Assembly: GCF_003514505.1 (NCBI RefSeq)
Contig: NZ_DOPX01000026.1
Location: forward strand, 186,001-250,000
Length of the DNA stretch: 64,000 nucleotides
Direction of reading: 5' to 3'
Source: Proteiniclasticum sp.
GTDB taxonomy: Bacteria; Bacillota; Clostridia; Clostridiales; Clostridiaceae
In this document: positions 16,721-25,941 of the stretch, piece by piece
How the letters are laid out: every line of letters begins with the position of its first letter
Position numbering within the stretch: the stretch's first letter is position 1
Notes under the pieces: generated by a model
What the model was told of the DNA's origin: nothing
The model's database searches: none
What the model saw: the letters and a program-made list of their open reading frames with translations, nothing else
Translations under genes and position numbers: made by a program

Positions 16721-19047
16721 TACCTTTCCTCCTTCAATTCGCCCACCATGAGCTGGGAACCAAAGTCCCCAAGCATTCTGGTGTCTTTTTGATAGCCTGT
16801 TCCCATGAACTGCTGATGGATCCGGAGCCCTTCTAAAAGAAGGTCTCCCTTTACGGTATACTCCTCCACATTATGAGGGAGACGGTAGAGCTTTCTGGCA
16901 TTTCTTAAAATCAGACCTCCGGGAGACAGCTTTATCGGCATCACGTGTTTCAGGAGAGAACCGAAGGCTTCAATGTCCATGGATGCTTCTCTGGTTCTCA
17001 CCACATAGGTGTTTTCATGATGGAGACCTTTGAACGGCATCACATCAAAAGGAGGACTGGGTTCCTGCATTTTTTGGAAAAACCCTTGAACCGTCTTCTT
17101 TTTATCCTCAGATACCACCTGAAAATTTATCCGGTTCTCCCGGACGCTGTCAAACCGGTAGAACCTGCCAAACTGCATGAGGCTTCTGTGCTTTTTATAC
17201 CAGGCAATCTGCTTTTTCACTTCTTCTTTCTCTTTCAGATTGAGATGGGTGAGTTCAAGCTCATAGCCCAGGACTCCAAAGGAGGCCACATGGAATCTCG
17301 TCTCCAAAGGGGTTTTTCTTAAGGTCTGCTGATGGGGACTTTCTGAAACATGGGCCCCTATGGTGGATAATGGATAAAAATAGCTCAGTCCTTCTTGAAT
17401 GGTGAGCCTTGAAATGGGGTCTGTATTATCCGATGCCCACACCTGGGGCATGTAGGAAAGCATTCCAAGATCAAAGCGGTTTCCTCCACTGGAGCAGGAT
17501 TCAAAAAGCACCTTGGGAAAACGCTCCGTGAGGATTTTCAGCACCCGGTATAGCCCAAGAATATGGCCATGAAATGCCATCCCCTGATGATTCACCGCTT
17601 CACTGTAGACATCGCTCATATGGCGGTTCATGTCCCACTTCACATAGGAAATGTCACAGCTTTCAAGAAGACGGGACACTTCTTTGATGATATAGTCCTG
17701 AACCTCTTTGCGGTTGAGGTCCAGGACCAGCTGATGCCTTCCTTTGGACGGCGTGCGTCCTGGTACGCGAAGGGCATACTCTGGGTGATTACGATACAGA
17801 TCACTGTCTTCATTGACCATTTCAGGCTCAAACCAGAGGCCAAAATCAAGCCCCATGGCTTTTATCTTTTCAGCCAAGCCTTTGATGCCGCTGGGCAGTT
17901 TTTTCCGGTTTTCCCAGTAGTCGCCAAGCCCTGCTCTGTCACTGTTTCTTTCTCCAAACCATCCATCATCCAGGACAAACAGCTCCACACCCAGTTTCTT
18001 CGCTTCCCTGGCCAGGGACAGAATCTTCCGTTCGTTGAAATCAAAAAAGGTGGCTTCCCAGTTGTTCATAAGAACGGGTCTTTCCTTATACTGGAATTCT
18101 CTGGAAATGATGTGTCTGTTGATAAAATCATGAAAATGATGGCTCACGCCATTCATCCCCTCCATACTTACTGTCATCACAGCCTCCGGAGTTCTGAAAG
18201 TCTCTCCAGATTCCAGCATCCAGCAGAAATTATGGGGACTTACGCCCTGATGGACGCGGACCAGCCCATGGCTTGTCTTCTCCACAACGCTCCTGTGGTT
18301 CCCGCTGTATAGAAGATTAAACCCGTACACTTTTCCAAAATCTTCAGTGGCATTCTTTTCCATGAGCAGAAGCCCCGGGTTATGCCGGTTGCTGCTGCCT
18401 CCCGTTCTGGATTCCTGAAGGAAACTTCCCACAGGAAGTCTGTGCCTTTCTTTTTGCGCCTCCCGGATCCAGCCCCCGGAAAGGGTCAGCACTTCTGGAT
18501 GATCCATGAGAAGATCCAGCTGCATGCTCATGAACTTCAAAATCTCCACCGGCTGATCTGTTCTGTTTTCGATGACTGCTCTACGCGTGATCACATCACA
18601 GTCTGGAAAAACAGTATAAATCAGCATCATTTTCAGTGGAAATAATGTGTCAGAAAGATGGACGACAAGAGTCTCCGCTTCCTCTCCTTTTGCTGTAGGC
18701 ATCTCTTCCATGGGGAGTGTACCCGCAAGGATCTCATGGGACTCGTACTGAAAATCACACACATAGGATCCGTCCGGCATCTTTATCTCCAAGGGCATTT
18801 CCCGGAAATCGCCTTTTCCATTGAAAGAATACTCGAGCGGAAGAAGATCCAAGGTGTATCCTCCCTCCTCATAAAGAACACTGCTTCCCACTCCGGCATT
18901 CTGCTTCATATAAAGCCCTTGAAAATCCTGCCAGGCAAGAAGTCGCCCATAATGGAGATTTTCAAGATGCCCCGTTGGCAGTATCCGAAAATGGTAGCTG
19001 GTGCTTTTGGTACTGAGTCTGAAGACTTTCTGACGAACTTCAATCAT
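16720..19047 (-). CDS. GH36 alpha-galactosidase
   Basis: A 775-residue cytosolic GH36 enzyme. The nucleophile Asp is in SYVKWDMNRHMSD and the acid/base Asp in SCSSGGNRFDLGM; FVLDDGWFGERN and GLWFEPEMV are also diagnostic. It releases galactose from alpha-galactosides delivered by the coupled GPH symporter. The ATG at 19047 follows AGGAGAAACCACT; the frame upstream to 19164 has no ribosome site and runs through the preceding terminator, so it is not coding. No regulator gene lies next to the pair. Confidence 0.94.
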   Translation of the reverse strand: MIEVRQKVFRLSTKSTSYHFRILPTGHLENLHYGRLLAWQDFQGLYMKQNAGVGSSVLYEEGGYTLDLLPLEYSFNGKGDFREMPLEIKMPDGSYVCDFQYESHEILAGTLPMEEMPTAKGEEAETLVVHLSDTLFPLKMMLIYTVFPDCDVITRRAVIENRTDQPVEILKFMSMQLDLLMDHPEVLTLSGGWIREAQKERHRLPVGSFLQESRTGGSSNRHNPGLLLMEKNATEDFGKVYGFNLLYSGNHRSVVEKTSHGLVRVHQGVSPHNFCWMLESGETFRTPEAVMTVSMEGMNGVSHHFHDFINRHIISREFQYKERPVLMNNWEATFFDFNERKILSLAREAKKLGVELFVLDDGWFGERNSDRAGLGDYWENRKKLPSGIKGLAEKIKAMGLDFGLWFEPEMVNEDSDLYRNHPEYALRVPGRTPSKGRHQLVLDLNRKEVQDYIIKEVSRLLESCDISYVKWDMNRHMSDVYSEAVNHQGMAFHGHILGLYRVLKILTERFPKVLFESCSSGGNRFDLGMLSYMPQVWASDNTDPISRLTIQEGLSYFYPLSTIGAHVSESPHQQTLRKTPLETRFHVASFGVLGYELELTHLNLKEKEEVKKQIAWYKKHRSLMQFGRFYRFDSVRENRINFQVVSEDKKKTVQGFFQKMQEPSPPFDVMPFKGLHHENTYVVRTREASMDIEAFGSLLKHVMPIKLSPGGLILRNARKLYRLPHNVEEYTVKGDLLLEGLRIHQQFMGTGYQKDTRMLGDFGSQLMVGELKEER

Positions 19048-19146
19048 AGTGGTTTCTCCTCTTCTTGAAATCGATTGTATTGATTCTATTCTATCATGAA
19101 AATGATAATCCATATATCTCAATACTATTTTCTTTCTCCAAAGAAA

Positions 19147-19178
19147 AAGGATCCAGGAAAGCAATGCCTTCTGGACCC
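19147..19178 (-). terminator. Terminator of the MBL-fold hydrolase gene
   Basis: On the minus strand GGGTCCAG pairs (one G-U) with CTGGATCC, followed by TTTTTCTTT. It lies just past the stop at 19191 and separates that gene from the alpha-galactosidase operon. Confidence 0.75.
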
Positions 19179-19190
19179 TGTTCTTTGAAA

Positions 19191-19850
19191 TCAGGATAGA
19201 TGTATATCCTGCTGATGTATTTTCTTCTGTTTCAGTACTGCCACCTGCTGCTTGGTATGTTCCCTGTCATATACCATCGTATCTTCCCGGTAAAAGATCA
19301 CCTGGTCCAAAAGACTGGTGAAGTTCTCTAAAGGCTCAATATCCGGAAGTCCAAACTCCGAGGTGCGGTAGTGCATGGGGATGGCGATATGAGGATTCAG
19401 TTCATGGATCATATCCTTTGCTTCTTCTGGAGAAATGGTATAAAAACCGCCCACAGGAAGGAGAACCAGATCCAAGTCTTTTAGAAGGTCTTTCTTCTCA
19501 GCTGTCAGGCTTTCTCCAATATCTCCAAAATGGGCAAATCGGAGATTTTCGCCCTCAAAAAGAAGAATGTCTGTCATTCCTCTTTTTCTCCCACCCTCTT
19601 TATCATGGGCACAGGTGATTCGGGTGAGCTTAAAAGGAGAAGGGACTGCTTTGTCTTTCATTTTGACAGCGCTTCTAGCATTATGGTCAAAATGCTCATG
19701 GGTGACAAAAACATCATCTGCTGTCAGATGCAGTGGGGGAAGTCCTGGAATGCTGTTTTCCCTGTAAGGATCGATGATCATCGTATAATCGCCATAGGTC
19801 ACAGAGAAACAGGAATGTCCATAATTTGTGATGGTCAGTAATGGCTTCAT
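19191..19850 (-). CDS. MBL-fold metal-dependent hydrolase (UlaG-like)
   Basis: A 219-residue metallo-beta-lactamase fold enzyme. The metal site THEHFDHNA gives the HxHxDH motif, and later FAHFGDIG and IPMHYRTSEFG supply further ligands, in the arrangement of the YtkL/UlaG-like subgroup. The reaction is hydrolytic; the substrate is unknown. The ATG at 19850 (MKPLLTITNYGHSCF) follows GGAGG and matches where the fold begins; the frame extends to 19922 without a ribosome site. Confidence 0.88.
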   Translation of the reverse strand: MKPLLTITNYGHSCFSVTYGDYTMIIDPYRENSIPGLPPLHLTADDVFVTHEHFDHNARSAVKMKDKAVPSPFKLTRITCAHDKEGGRKRGMTDILLFEGENLRFAHFGDIGESLTAEKKDLLKDLDLVLLPVGGFYTISPEEAKDMIHELNPHIAIPMHYRTSEFGLPDIEPLENFTSLLDQVIFYREDTMVYDREHTKQQVAVLKQKKIHQQDIHLS

Positions 19851-19942
19851 GTCGTTGCCTCCATTTTCAATATACTTTGTTTTACTCAGTATATCTAAGA
19901 GGTTTGGCAAAACTCTAAACAAATAGAGAACTATCTGAGAAT

Positions 19943-20515
19943 CTAAGGTGTTCTTTCATATCCTTCCGGATACTTCACTTTACCAAATCTCGGCATTTCA
20001 AAATGAGGCATGTCCCTTTTCCCCTCTTCCCAGTAATATCCAGGTGAGAGCCCGATCTCTCTTCCGATTTCTGCGCATCTTCTGAAGAACTCCAGATCGC
20101 TGTACTCTTCTCCCGGCACATTCTTTGCAATATCAAAGGCATTCCGCTTGGTGTGGTTGGAGTTTTTGGTCCAAGTGACCACCTGTCCTGGTCTTGATCT
20201 TCCCTGCTCATATAGATACTCCTGTCTTTCCTGGGTGCGGTAGGTTTCTGTGATGAGTACGGATAAACCCTCCTCTTCTGCAATCCTTAAGAAAAGCTCT
20301 GCTGCCTCTCTCGTCTTATCATTGAGTTCTTCCAGACTGCTGATTCTCTCCAGTGGATTTCCAGAAGATACATTCTGCTCTGCTCTGCCAATGTTTTGTA
20401 AAAACAGAAGCAGGAGCATCAGCACAAAGAGGACCATCATCCCCAAAAATGCTCTTCTTTTTCTGTTCCGGCTGCGGATTTCTCTATTCCTGCGCTCCAT
20501 TTTTACTGACTGCAT
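19943..20515 (-). CDS. M15-family cell wall endopeptidase (CwlK/VanY-like)
   Basis: About 190 residues: a basic N-terminus, one membrane helix (LGMMVLFVLMLLLLFL), then a D,D- or L,D-peptidase domain of family M15. YRTQERQEYLYEQGR, the SNHTKRNAFDIA zinc segment and MPHFEMP give the H-x6-D ... H-x-E-like metal and catalytic set. It should trim peptidoglycan stem peptides at the outer face of the membrane. The start is uncertain between GTG 20527 and ATG 20515; GGTGGTGAGAG suits the ATG. Confidence 0.85.
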   Translation of the reverse strand: MQSVKMERRNREIRSRNRKRRAFLGMMVLFVLMLLLLFLQNIGRAEQNVSSGNPLERISSLEELNDKTREAAELFLRIAEEEGLSVLITETYRTQERQEYLYEQGRSRPGQVVTWTKNSNHTKRNAFDIAKNVPGEEYSDLEFFRRCAEIGREIGLSPGYYWEEGKRDMPHFEMPRFGKVKYPEGYERTP

Positions 20516-20621
20516 CTCTCTCACCACCCTTTATACCAGTATCCCTTGAAAGCTTTTACAGAATCCGCATTTCCTCTGTCTTTATTCTTAAGACTTCCGA
20601 TGAAAAAATTAAGATGAAAGC

Positions 20622-20653
20622 AAAAAGCGCCAGGACTTATTGCCCTTGGCGCT
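20622..20653 (-). terminator. Terminator overlapping the end of the M50 peptidase gene
   Basis: AGCGCCA (20626-20632) pairs with TGGCGCT (20647-20653); minus-strand T-run from the adjacent A-run. The stop codon at 20637 lies in the loop. Confidence 0.75.
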
Positions 20654-21767
20654 CTGTTTCGATTTTCTGGAGAAGCTCTTTAAGCAGCTCCTCCTCATAT
20701 AGGGCTTGCCCTTTGAAAGGATAGTGCTCTCTCATCGCCAGTCCCTTTTGGGCCAGCGTCTTGGCTTTCTCAGCATCTTTTTCCATGATGAAGGCATAGT
20801 AAGCTTTCACACGCAGTCCATTGATGTCCTGATCCTTCATGAGGATCTTCCCTGCTTTTTCATGGTACACCTTTGCCTTTTCCAGATCTCCCTTCAAAAG
20901 AGAGCAAAACAGGATCTCATAATAATACGCTGGAAGACTGTATGGGGGGACTTTATGGAGATTTCTCTCCACATCCTGAAGATATTCTTCTGCAGCATCT
21001 CTATTTCCCTTGTCCATCTCCTGAAAATAGAGATAGAACGCCTTGGTCAGATCATGCATGTCCCCGATGGTGTCAAAATCCTTCAAAAGACCCAGATCTC
21101 TTGGGCGGATACCAGAAGACAGTTTCTTGGTCAGGAGAGAGGATTCATAAAACCTTTCTGCCATGGGACTGTTTCTCAAGATACTGAAAAACATCATCCC
21201 GTCTGTAGGCTGATTCATGGAGAAAAATGGAAATCCATTGACGATCCCTAGAAGAATAGAGGCTCCACCAGTAAGAATCGCCGCCATTTTCCAAATACTG
21301 CCTGGCTCCATGAAGGCAGAAAGATAAAGAAACAATCCTCCAGTAAGAAGATTCATGACAATCCCGCCCAGAGAGTACACAGCATATTCCTTCATGGTGG
21401 CATCTTCATCGGGAATCATTGCACAGAGTCCTCCGTAGCCCACATTCTTGATGATGGAAAACCGAAGTTTTCCATTTTCTTTCTGTATGGAGAATATTCC
21501 CGCACGAAACATAAGAAACTGGTATCCCAAAAGCTTCCCAAAGAGAAGATGTCCCAGTTCATGCAGATTGATGGTCAAAAATAAACCAACATAAAAAAGA
21601 ATAAAAATCGCCACAAAGTCTGACCATGAATAAACATCCAAAAAGCCCATATCCACATCAAGCACTGCCAGAATTACTCCTATGGGAACCCCTATGAGGA
21701 AGATCCAAAGATAGGAAAGTCCTTTTTTCTTTTTCTTCTTTTCAATTTTCACTGGATTCTCAGCCAA
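20637..21767 (-). CDS. M50-family membrane zinc metalloprotease
   Basis: A 376-residue membrane protein with HELGHLLFGKLLGY, the HExxH zinc motif of site-2-protease-like M50 enzymes, in the second or third helix, and a later GGIVMNLLTGGLF segment in place of the usual second motif. The C-terminal 150 residues are soluble and helical (TPR-like, EKAKVYHEKAGKIL). The start is a TTG at 21767 with GGAGG nine bases before it; the next in-frame ATG is at residue 40, inside the first helix. Regulated intramembrane proteolysis is likely; the substrate is unknown. It starts 29 bases after mgtE. Confidence 0.82.
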   Translation of the reverse strand: MAENPVKIEKKKKKKGLSYLWIFLIGVPIGVILAVLDVDMGFLDVYSWSDFVAIFILFYVGLFLTINLHELGHLLFGKLLGYQFLMFRAGIFSIQKENGKLRFSIIKNVGYGGLCAMIPDEDATMKEYAVYSLGGIVMNLLTGGLFLYLSAFMEPGSIWKMAAILTGGASILLGIVNGFPFFSMNQPTDGMMFFSILRNSPMAERFYESSLLTKKLSSGIRPRDLGLLKDFDTIGDMHDLTKAFYLYFQEMDKGNRDAAEEYLQDVERNLHKVPPYSLPAYYYEILFCSLLKGDLEKAKVYHEKAGKILMKDQDINGLRVKAYYAFIMEKDAEKAKTLAQKGLAMREHYPFKGQALYEEELLKELLQKIETERQGQ

Positions 21768-21796
21768 ATAGTCCTACCTCCCTAGTGCCACATAAA

Positions 21797-23149
21797 TCAA
21801 GAAATCCCCAGGAAAACTCCTGCAAGGAAGAAATAAAAAATCAAAGACAGCGCATCCACGATGGTTGTGATAAGCGGCGCCGCCATGATGGCCGGATCCG
21901 CTTTCAACAGCTTCGCAAAGAGGGGAAGAATTCCACCCACCATTTTTGCGATGACCACGGTGCCGAAAATGGCAAAGGAAACCACGAACATGATTCTCTC
22001 CTGCCCTGGATAGGTGATGATGAGACGGATGAAATTGATCACCGCCAGAAAGAGACCTGCGATGAGACTGACCCGGAACTCTTTCCAGAGCACCACAAAT
22101 CCGTCTTTTAAGGAAATCTCATTGAGCACCATACCACGGATGACCAGTGTGCTGGCCTGAGAGCCTGCATTACCGCCTGTGTTCATGAGCATGGGAATAA
22201 AGCTTACAAGAACTGGAATCTGCGTAAAGGCCTCCTCATATCTGCTTAATATGCCTCCGGAGATCATGCCAGAGAACATGAGCACGGTGAGCCAGACGAT
22301 TCTGTTTCTTGCCAGTTCCCAGGAAGGGGTTTTCAGATAGGGTTTTCCCGATGGAATGGTAGCTGCCATGAGCTCAAAGTCTTCTGTGGCCTCCTCTTCC
22401 ATAACGTCAATGATGTCATCCACGGTGATGATACCCACAAGACGCTCCTCTGAATCCACAACAGGTAAGGATAAATAGTCGTATCTCTGGAACAGATAGG
22501 CTACTTCTTCCTTGTCATCTGATGTATGTACTTTTACCACATCCGTCTCCATGAGATCTTCCACCAGCACATCGTCTTTGGAAAGCAATAGGGTTCTTAA
22601 GGAGACCACGCCATCCAGTACTCTGTTTTTATCAATGACATAGCAGTTGTAGAGCGTTTCGCTGTCCGCACCATTCTTCCGAAGGTACATGATCGCTTCC
22701 TTCACCGTCATTTTAGGCCTGAGATTTGTATACTCAGCCGTCATGATGGTTCCTGCAGAGTCTTTTGGATACTTCAGGAAGGCATTGATGACCCCACGGG
22801 TCCCTTCATCTGTATTTCTCAGCACTCTTTTCACAATGCCGGCAGGAAGCTCTTCCAACATATCCACCAGATCATCTACGAACATCTCTTCCAGAACACT
22901 TTCCAGTTCCTTATCCGTAAACTCATGGATCAGCCGTTCCTGCACATCCAGCTCCAGATTGGAGAACACCTCCGCGGCGAGATCTTTGGGCAGCAGCCGG
23001 AACACAATAGCAGCTTTATCTTTGGGCAGGATTCCAATGAATTCTGCAATATCCACTTCATTCTCTTCTATCATCGCTTCCCGAAGAGCTTTATAGCTGT
23101 TCTCCGTAAGAAGCTTCTGAAGATAGAGGACAGTCTCTTCGTTTTTCAT
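21797..23149 (-). CDS. mgtE: Magnesium transporter MgtE (copy 1)
   Basis: A 450-residue MgtE. The N-domain contains LPKDKAAIVFRLLPKDLAAEVF and EMFVDDLVDMLEELPAG; two CBS domains follow (about residues 130-250), then five helices with NTGGNAGSQASTLVIRG and the DPAIMAAPLITTIVDALSL pore segments. It imports Mg2+ as a dimer gated by the CBS/N domains. A second copy lies at 37646-38995. The leader is too short for an M-box riboswitch. The M50 protease gene follows closely and may share the transcript. Confidence 0.95.
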   Translation of the reverse strand: MKNEETVLYLQKLLTENSYKALREAMIEENEVDIAEFIGILPKDKAAIVFRLLPKDLAAEVFSNLELDVQERLIHEFTDKELESVLEEMFVDDLVDMLEELPAGIVKRVLRNTDEGTRGVINAFLKYPKDSAGTIMTAEYTNLRPKMTVKEAIMYLRKNGADSETLYNCYVIDKNRVLDGVVSLRTLLLSKDDVLVEDLMETDVVKVHTSDDKEEVAYLFQRYDYLSLPVVDSEERLVGIITVDDIIDVMEEEATEDFELMAATIPSGKPYLKTPSWELARNRIVWLTVLMFSGMISGGILSRYEEAFTQIPVLVSFIPMLMNTGGNAGSQASTLVIRGMVLNEISLKDGFVVLWKEFRVSLIAGLFLAVINFIRLIITYPGQERIMFVVSFAIFGTVVIAKMVGGILPLFAKLLKADPAIMAAPLITTIVDALSLIFYFFLAGVFLGIS

Positions 23150-23245
23150 AGGACTCCTCCTTTCTCTTTCGTCAAAAATATTAAAGATAGCACTTATCTA
23201 TTATAACGTAGGATGGGCAGAAGGACTAGAAAAGCCTGAAAAAAA

Positions 23246-23881
23246 TCAGAGAATTTCCACGGTCAGAAGCACCTTCATCTTAGCTTCCGTATCTTCTGGC
23301 GTCATGGAAAGATCCATGGCTTTTAGAAGTCTTGGACTGCCTTCCACCTGAGAATAACTTCCGTAGGATTCGGACACTTCCTCCACAGAGATTACATGGC
23401 CTATACTGAGTCCTAAGGTTTCTGCGATGGTCGCTGCTTTTTCCTTGGCATTCAACACCGCTTCCTTCATGGCCTCCTCCAGCACTTCTTTCTCCTCTTC
23501 CAGACTGAAGGTCAGTCCCACTTGTGGTGTTTCTCCAGACTCGGAGAGAAAGCTGAAAATTTCAGACAATTTGGGAAAGGATAATGGAAGCCGAAGGTTC
23601 AGGACTGTGGATATCTCAAAGCCTTGAAACACCTCACGGTACACTTTTCCATCGTATTCCTGGTCATATCTTGGATGCACTGAAAAGTGAGCTGTTTTGA
23701 TCTTCTCTGTGGGCACTCCTGCTTTTTCCATAGCTTCCAAAAATCTGCTGTAGCTTGTTTCAAAAAGCTTGAGCACTTCTTCATACTTCTCCTTCTGGAA
23801 ATGGTAGGTGAAGGCCAGGTCCATTCGGTCCGGTTTCCTTTGGACAGCCGCATTTCCTTCTACTTTTATGGTTTTGTTCAT
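23246..23881 (-). CDS. SIMPL-domain protein (DUF541)
   Basis: 211 residues forming a single SIMPL/DUF541 domain: VEGNAAVQRKPDRMDLAF at the start, EKAGVPTEKIKTAHFSVHPRYD and the C-terminal ATIAETLGLSIGHVISVEE. No signal peptide, unlike many relatives. The family is structurally known but its role is not settled (oxidative stress or surface association). The ATG lies four bases after the DMT transporter stop and its ribosome site (GAGGTG) is inside that gene, so the pair is coupled. Confidence 0.85.
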   Translation of the reverse strand: MNKTIKVEGNAAVQRKPDRMDLAFTYHFQKEKYEEVLKLFETSYSRFLEAMEKAGVPTEKIKTAHFSVHPRYDQEYDGKVYREVFQGFEISTVLNLRLPLSFPKLSEIFSFLSESGETPQVGLTFSLEEEKEVLEEAMKEAVLNAKEKAATIAETLGLSIGHVISVEEVSESYGSYSQVEGSPRLLKAMDLSMTPEDTEAKMKVLLTVEIL

Positions 23882-23885
23882 CTCT

Positions 23886-24785
23886 TCACACCTCTATCTC
23901 TTTTTTGGATGGTTTATTTCTTCCGTAGATCTCATAAATCAAGGAGGATCCCAGAATAAGACTTCCTCCGACCAGCATCGTCCAACTCAAGGGTTCCTTC
24001 AGAAACATCACAGAAAACAAAATGGCAAAAAGCGGGTCCAGATAGCTGGCCAGAGCCACTTCCTGGGCTTCCAGACGGCTGATGCTGGAAAAATAGAGCG
24101 CATAAGCGATGCCTGTATGGAGAAATCCGATGAGAAGAATCTCCGGAAGACTGGCCATGGGAATCCTCATCTCTTGGAAAGCTCCAGTGAAACCCATGTA
24201 GAGGCTGAGAACCGCCAGAGATATGAAGAGATTCAAAAAGGTTCTATGAAGTCCATCCACTTTATGGATGGATCTTCCTAAAAGCATCACAAGCGCATAG
24301 AAAAGCGCCGCTGAAAGCCCAAAAAAGACACCACTCCGGTCTGCATTTCCAAGAGTGAACACACTGCCCTGCAGTACATAAAGACCAAGAAACGCCAGTC
24401 CGATGGTCACAATCCGAATTCTTGTAAATCTCACCCGATAAAAAACAGAGCTCAGAAGAAGAAACAGCACTGGTGCCATATAGTAGGCCAGGGTAGCGCT
24501 GGTGATGGTGGTTTTTTGGAAAGCTTCAAAAAGAAAAATCCAGTTTATGCCCAGAAACGCCCCTGAAAAGAGGAGCTTCCCTCCTTCTTCTCTCAGAAAT
24601 TTCTTAGGAAAGGGTTTTCTTGTCAGTAAAAGAAGAGCCCCTAAAAACACGCTGCCAAGAAGGCTTCTGAGAAATGCGATCTCCAGAGAAGCCATGGGAA
24701 TCCTCCGGACAAAAAGACCAATACTGCCAAAAAGCACCATGGAAAAATAATACTGCATCCGCGCACTAAAAGTTTTCAAAACCAT
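23886..24785 (-). CDS. EamA/DMT-superfamily transporter
   Basis: A 299-residue, ten-helix membrane protein with two EamA repeats: MVLFGSIGLFVRR near the N-terminus, LGINWIFLFEAFQKTTITSA and a final SWTMLVGGSLILGSSLIYE. Substrate unknown; metabolite export is the usual role. GGAGG lies just three bases before the ATG at 24785, which is tight, but no better in-frame start exists nearby. It is coupled with the SIMPL gene downstream. Confidence 0.88.
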   Translation of the reverse strand: MVLKTFSARMQYYFSMVLFGSIGLFVRRIPMASLEIAFLRSLLGSVFLGALLLLTRKPFPKKFLREEGGKLLFSGAFLGINWIFLFEAFQKTTITSATLAYYMAPVLFLLLSSVFYRVRFTRIRIVTIGLAFLGLYVLQGSVFTLGNADRSGVFFGLSAALFYALVMLLGRSIHKVDGLHRTFLNLFISLAVLSLYMGFTGAFQEMRIPMASLPEILLIGFLHTGIAYALYFSSISRLEAQEVALASYLDPLFAILFSVMFLKEPLSWTMLVGGSLILGSSLIYEIYGRNKPSKKEIEV

Positions 24786-24841
24786 CCACCTCCGCTCACT
24801 CTTTTGGGATTAGAACCTCTCATTCTTTTTTAAGTGGACCC

Positions 24842-25852
24842 TTAGACATTTCTCGTGCTGAGGACCTTCTCTTCCATGGCATAGAGCTTCTTCAGCTCCT
24901 CCGGGGTCAGATTGGATAAGGTTTCTTTTCTGTAGGCCATGGACAGTCCTTCTCTTGTGGCTTTTTTATCTTTGGTCATATCCCGCCAGGATACTTTCTT
25001 TTTCCCCATATACAGATCGTAATCCACAATCCTTGTACCGTCATCCACATATTCCATGCTCATGAGAATCTTTTTGATATATTTCGGCTCATAGAACGTG
25101 AAGAAACGCACACTATACACATCTACGGCCAGAAGCATTTTCGGATAGTCTTTGGACCAGGTGCTTCCAAGAACAATTCCCATCTCAAACTCCGTGAGCA
25201 CATTCATGAGGCGCTCATAATGCAGCTGAAAGTGCGCATACATGTCATAGATCCGGATGTCCATCTCATACCAGACTTTATTGCCAAGTCCAATGTTCAG
25301 ATACTTCAGTGCATTGCTTCTCAGCTCTTTGAAGATGGTGAAGTAGTTCTCATTGACATGAAGACATTTCTCCATATAGATGTCTCCCAGAGTGACCTGA
25401 CGGTTCAGCGACTTGTCTGTGAGAGCCACAATAACCCCACTTTCCAGGTTGCTGTTGATGAACTCCATAATGCTGCCTTCTTTGCCGCCGTAGTCTTCCT
25501 TCAGTTCCTCAAAGACCTTTTCCATGTCTCCCATGGTCCGCATGATGATGGTCCTGGAGACGATGCGGCTGTGATACACAAGTGAGCTCATTTTATCATT
25601 GAGAAACTCCGACAGGATCACCGATGGGCTTTCTTTGAGAATCAGGGCATTCTTCTCCTCACTCTTCCGGTATACATCTGTTTGTGCTGGGGTCAAAAGC
25701 ACAATGGTTTCCCCTTCCGTTCCACTGCTGAACGCATCCATAAGACTCAGAGGCTCCTGAGGTTCTTTTGATAAAAAATAATCCTGTAGTTTCTTCTCTT
25801 CCTCTGTCTCCAGAAGAAGAATGCCTGGCCCGGTTCTTAACAGCTCCACCAT
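24842..25852 (-). CDS. Hypothetical 336-residue protein
   Basis: A soluble protein with no signal peptide, membrane helix or motif I recognise. It starts MVELLRTGPGILLLETEE after AAAAGGAG. The middle is rich in aromatic and charged residues (NVWYEMDIRIYDMYAHFQLHY-like, ENYFTIFKELRSNALKYLN), and the C-terminus is helical and charged (LTPEELKKLYAMEEKVL). It sits 56 bases upstream of the DMT-SIMPL pair on the same strand and may share their transcript. Clean frame, normal composition and a good ribosome site support a real gene. Confidence 0.65.
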   Translation of the reverse strand: MVELLRTGPGILLLETEEEKKLQDYFLSKEPQEPLSLMDAFSSGTEGETIVLLTPAQTDVYRKSEEKNALILKESPSVILSEFLNDKMSSLVYHSRIVSRTIIMRTMGDMEKVFEELKEDYGGKEGSIMEFINSNLESGVIVALTDKSLNRQVTLGDIYMEKCLHVNENYFTIFKELRSNALKYLNIGLGNKVWYEMDIRIYDMYAHFQLHYERLMNVLTEFEMGIVLGSTWSKDYPKMLLAVDVYSVRFFTFYEPKYIKKILMSMEYVDDGTRIVDYDLYMGKKKVSWRDMTKDKKATREGLSMAYRKETLSNLTPEELKKLYAMEEKVLSTRNV

Positions 25853-25941
25853 ATGCCAACTGCTCCTTTTCTCTTTATTTTAAAGCCTGTACACAGTCTA
25901 TTTCATATGCTTTCCCAAGATTATAGCAAAAGTGCCTGCCT

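Noticed and set aside
17563..18312. A 249-codon plus-strand ORF inside the alpha-galactosidase gene
   Set aside because: Antisense to strongly conserved GH36 sequence, with no ribosome site; a by-product of codon composition.
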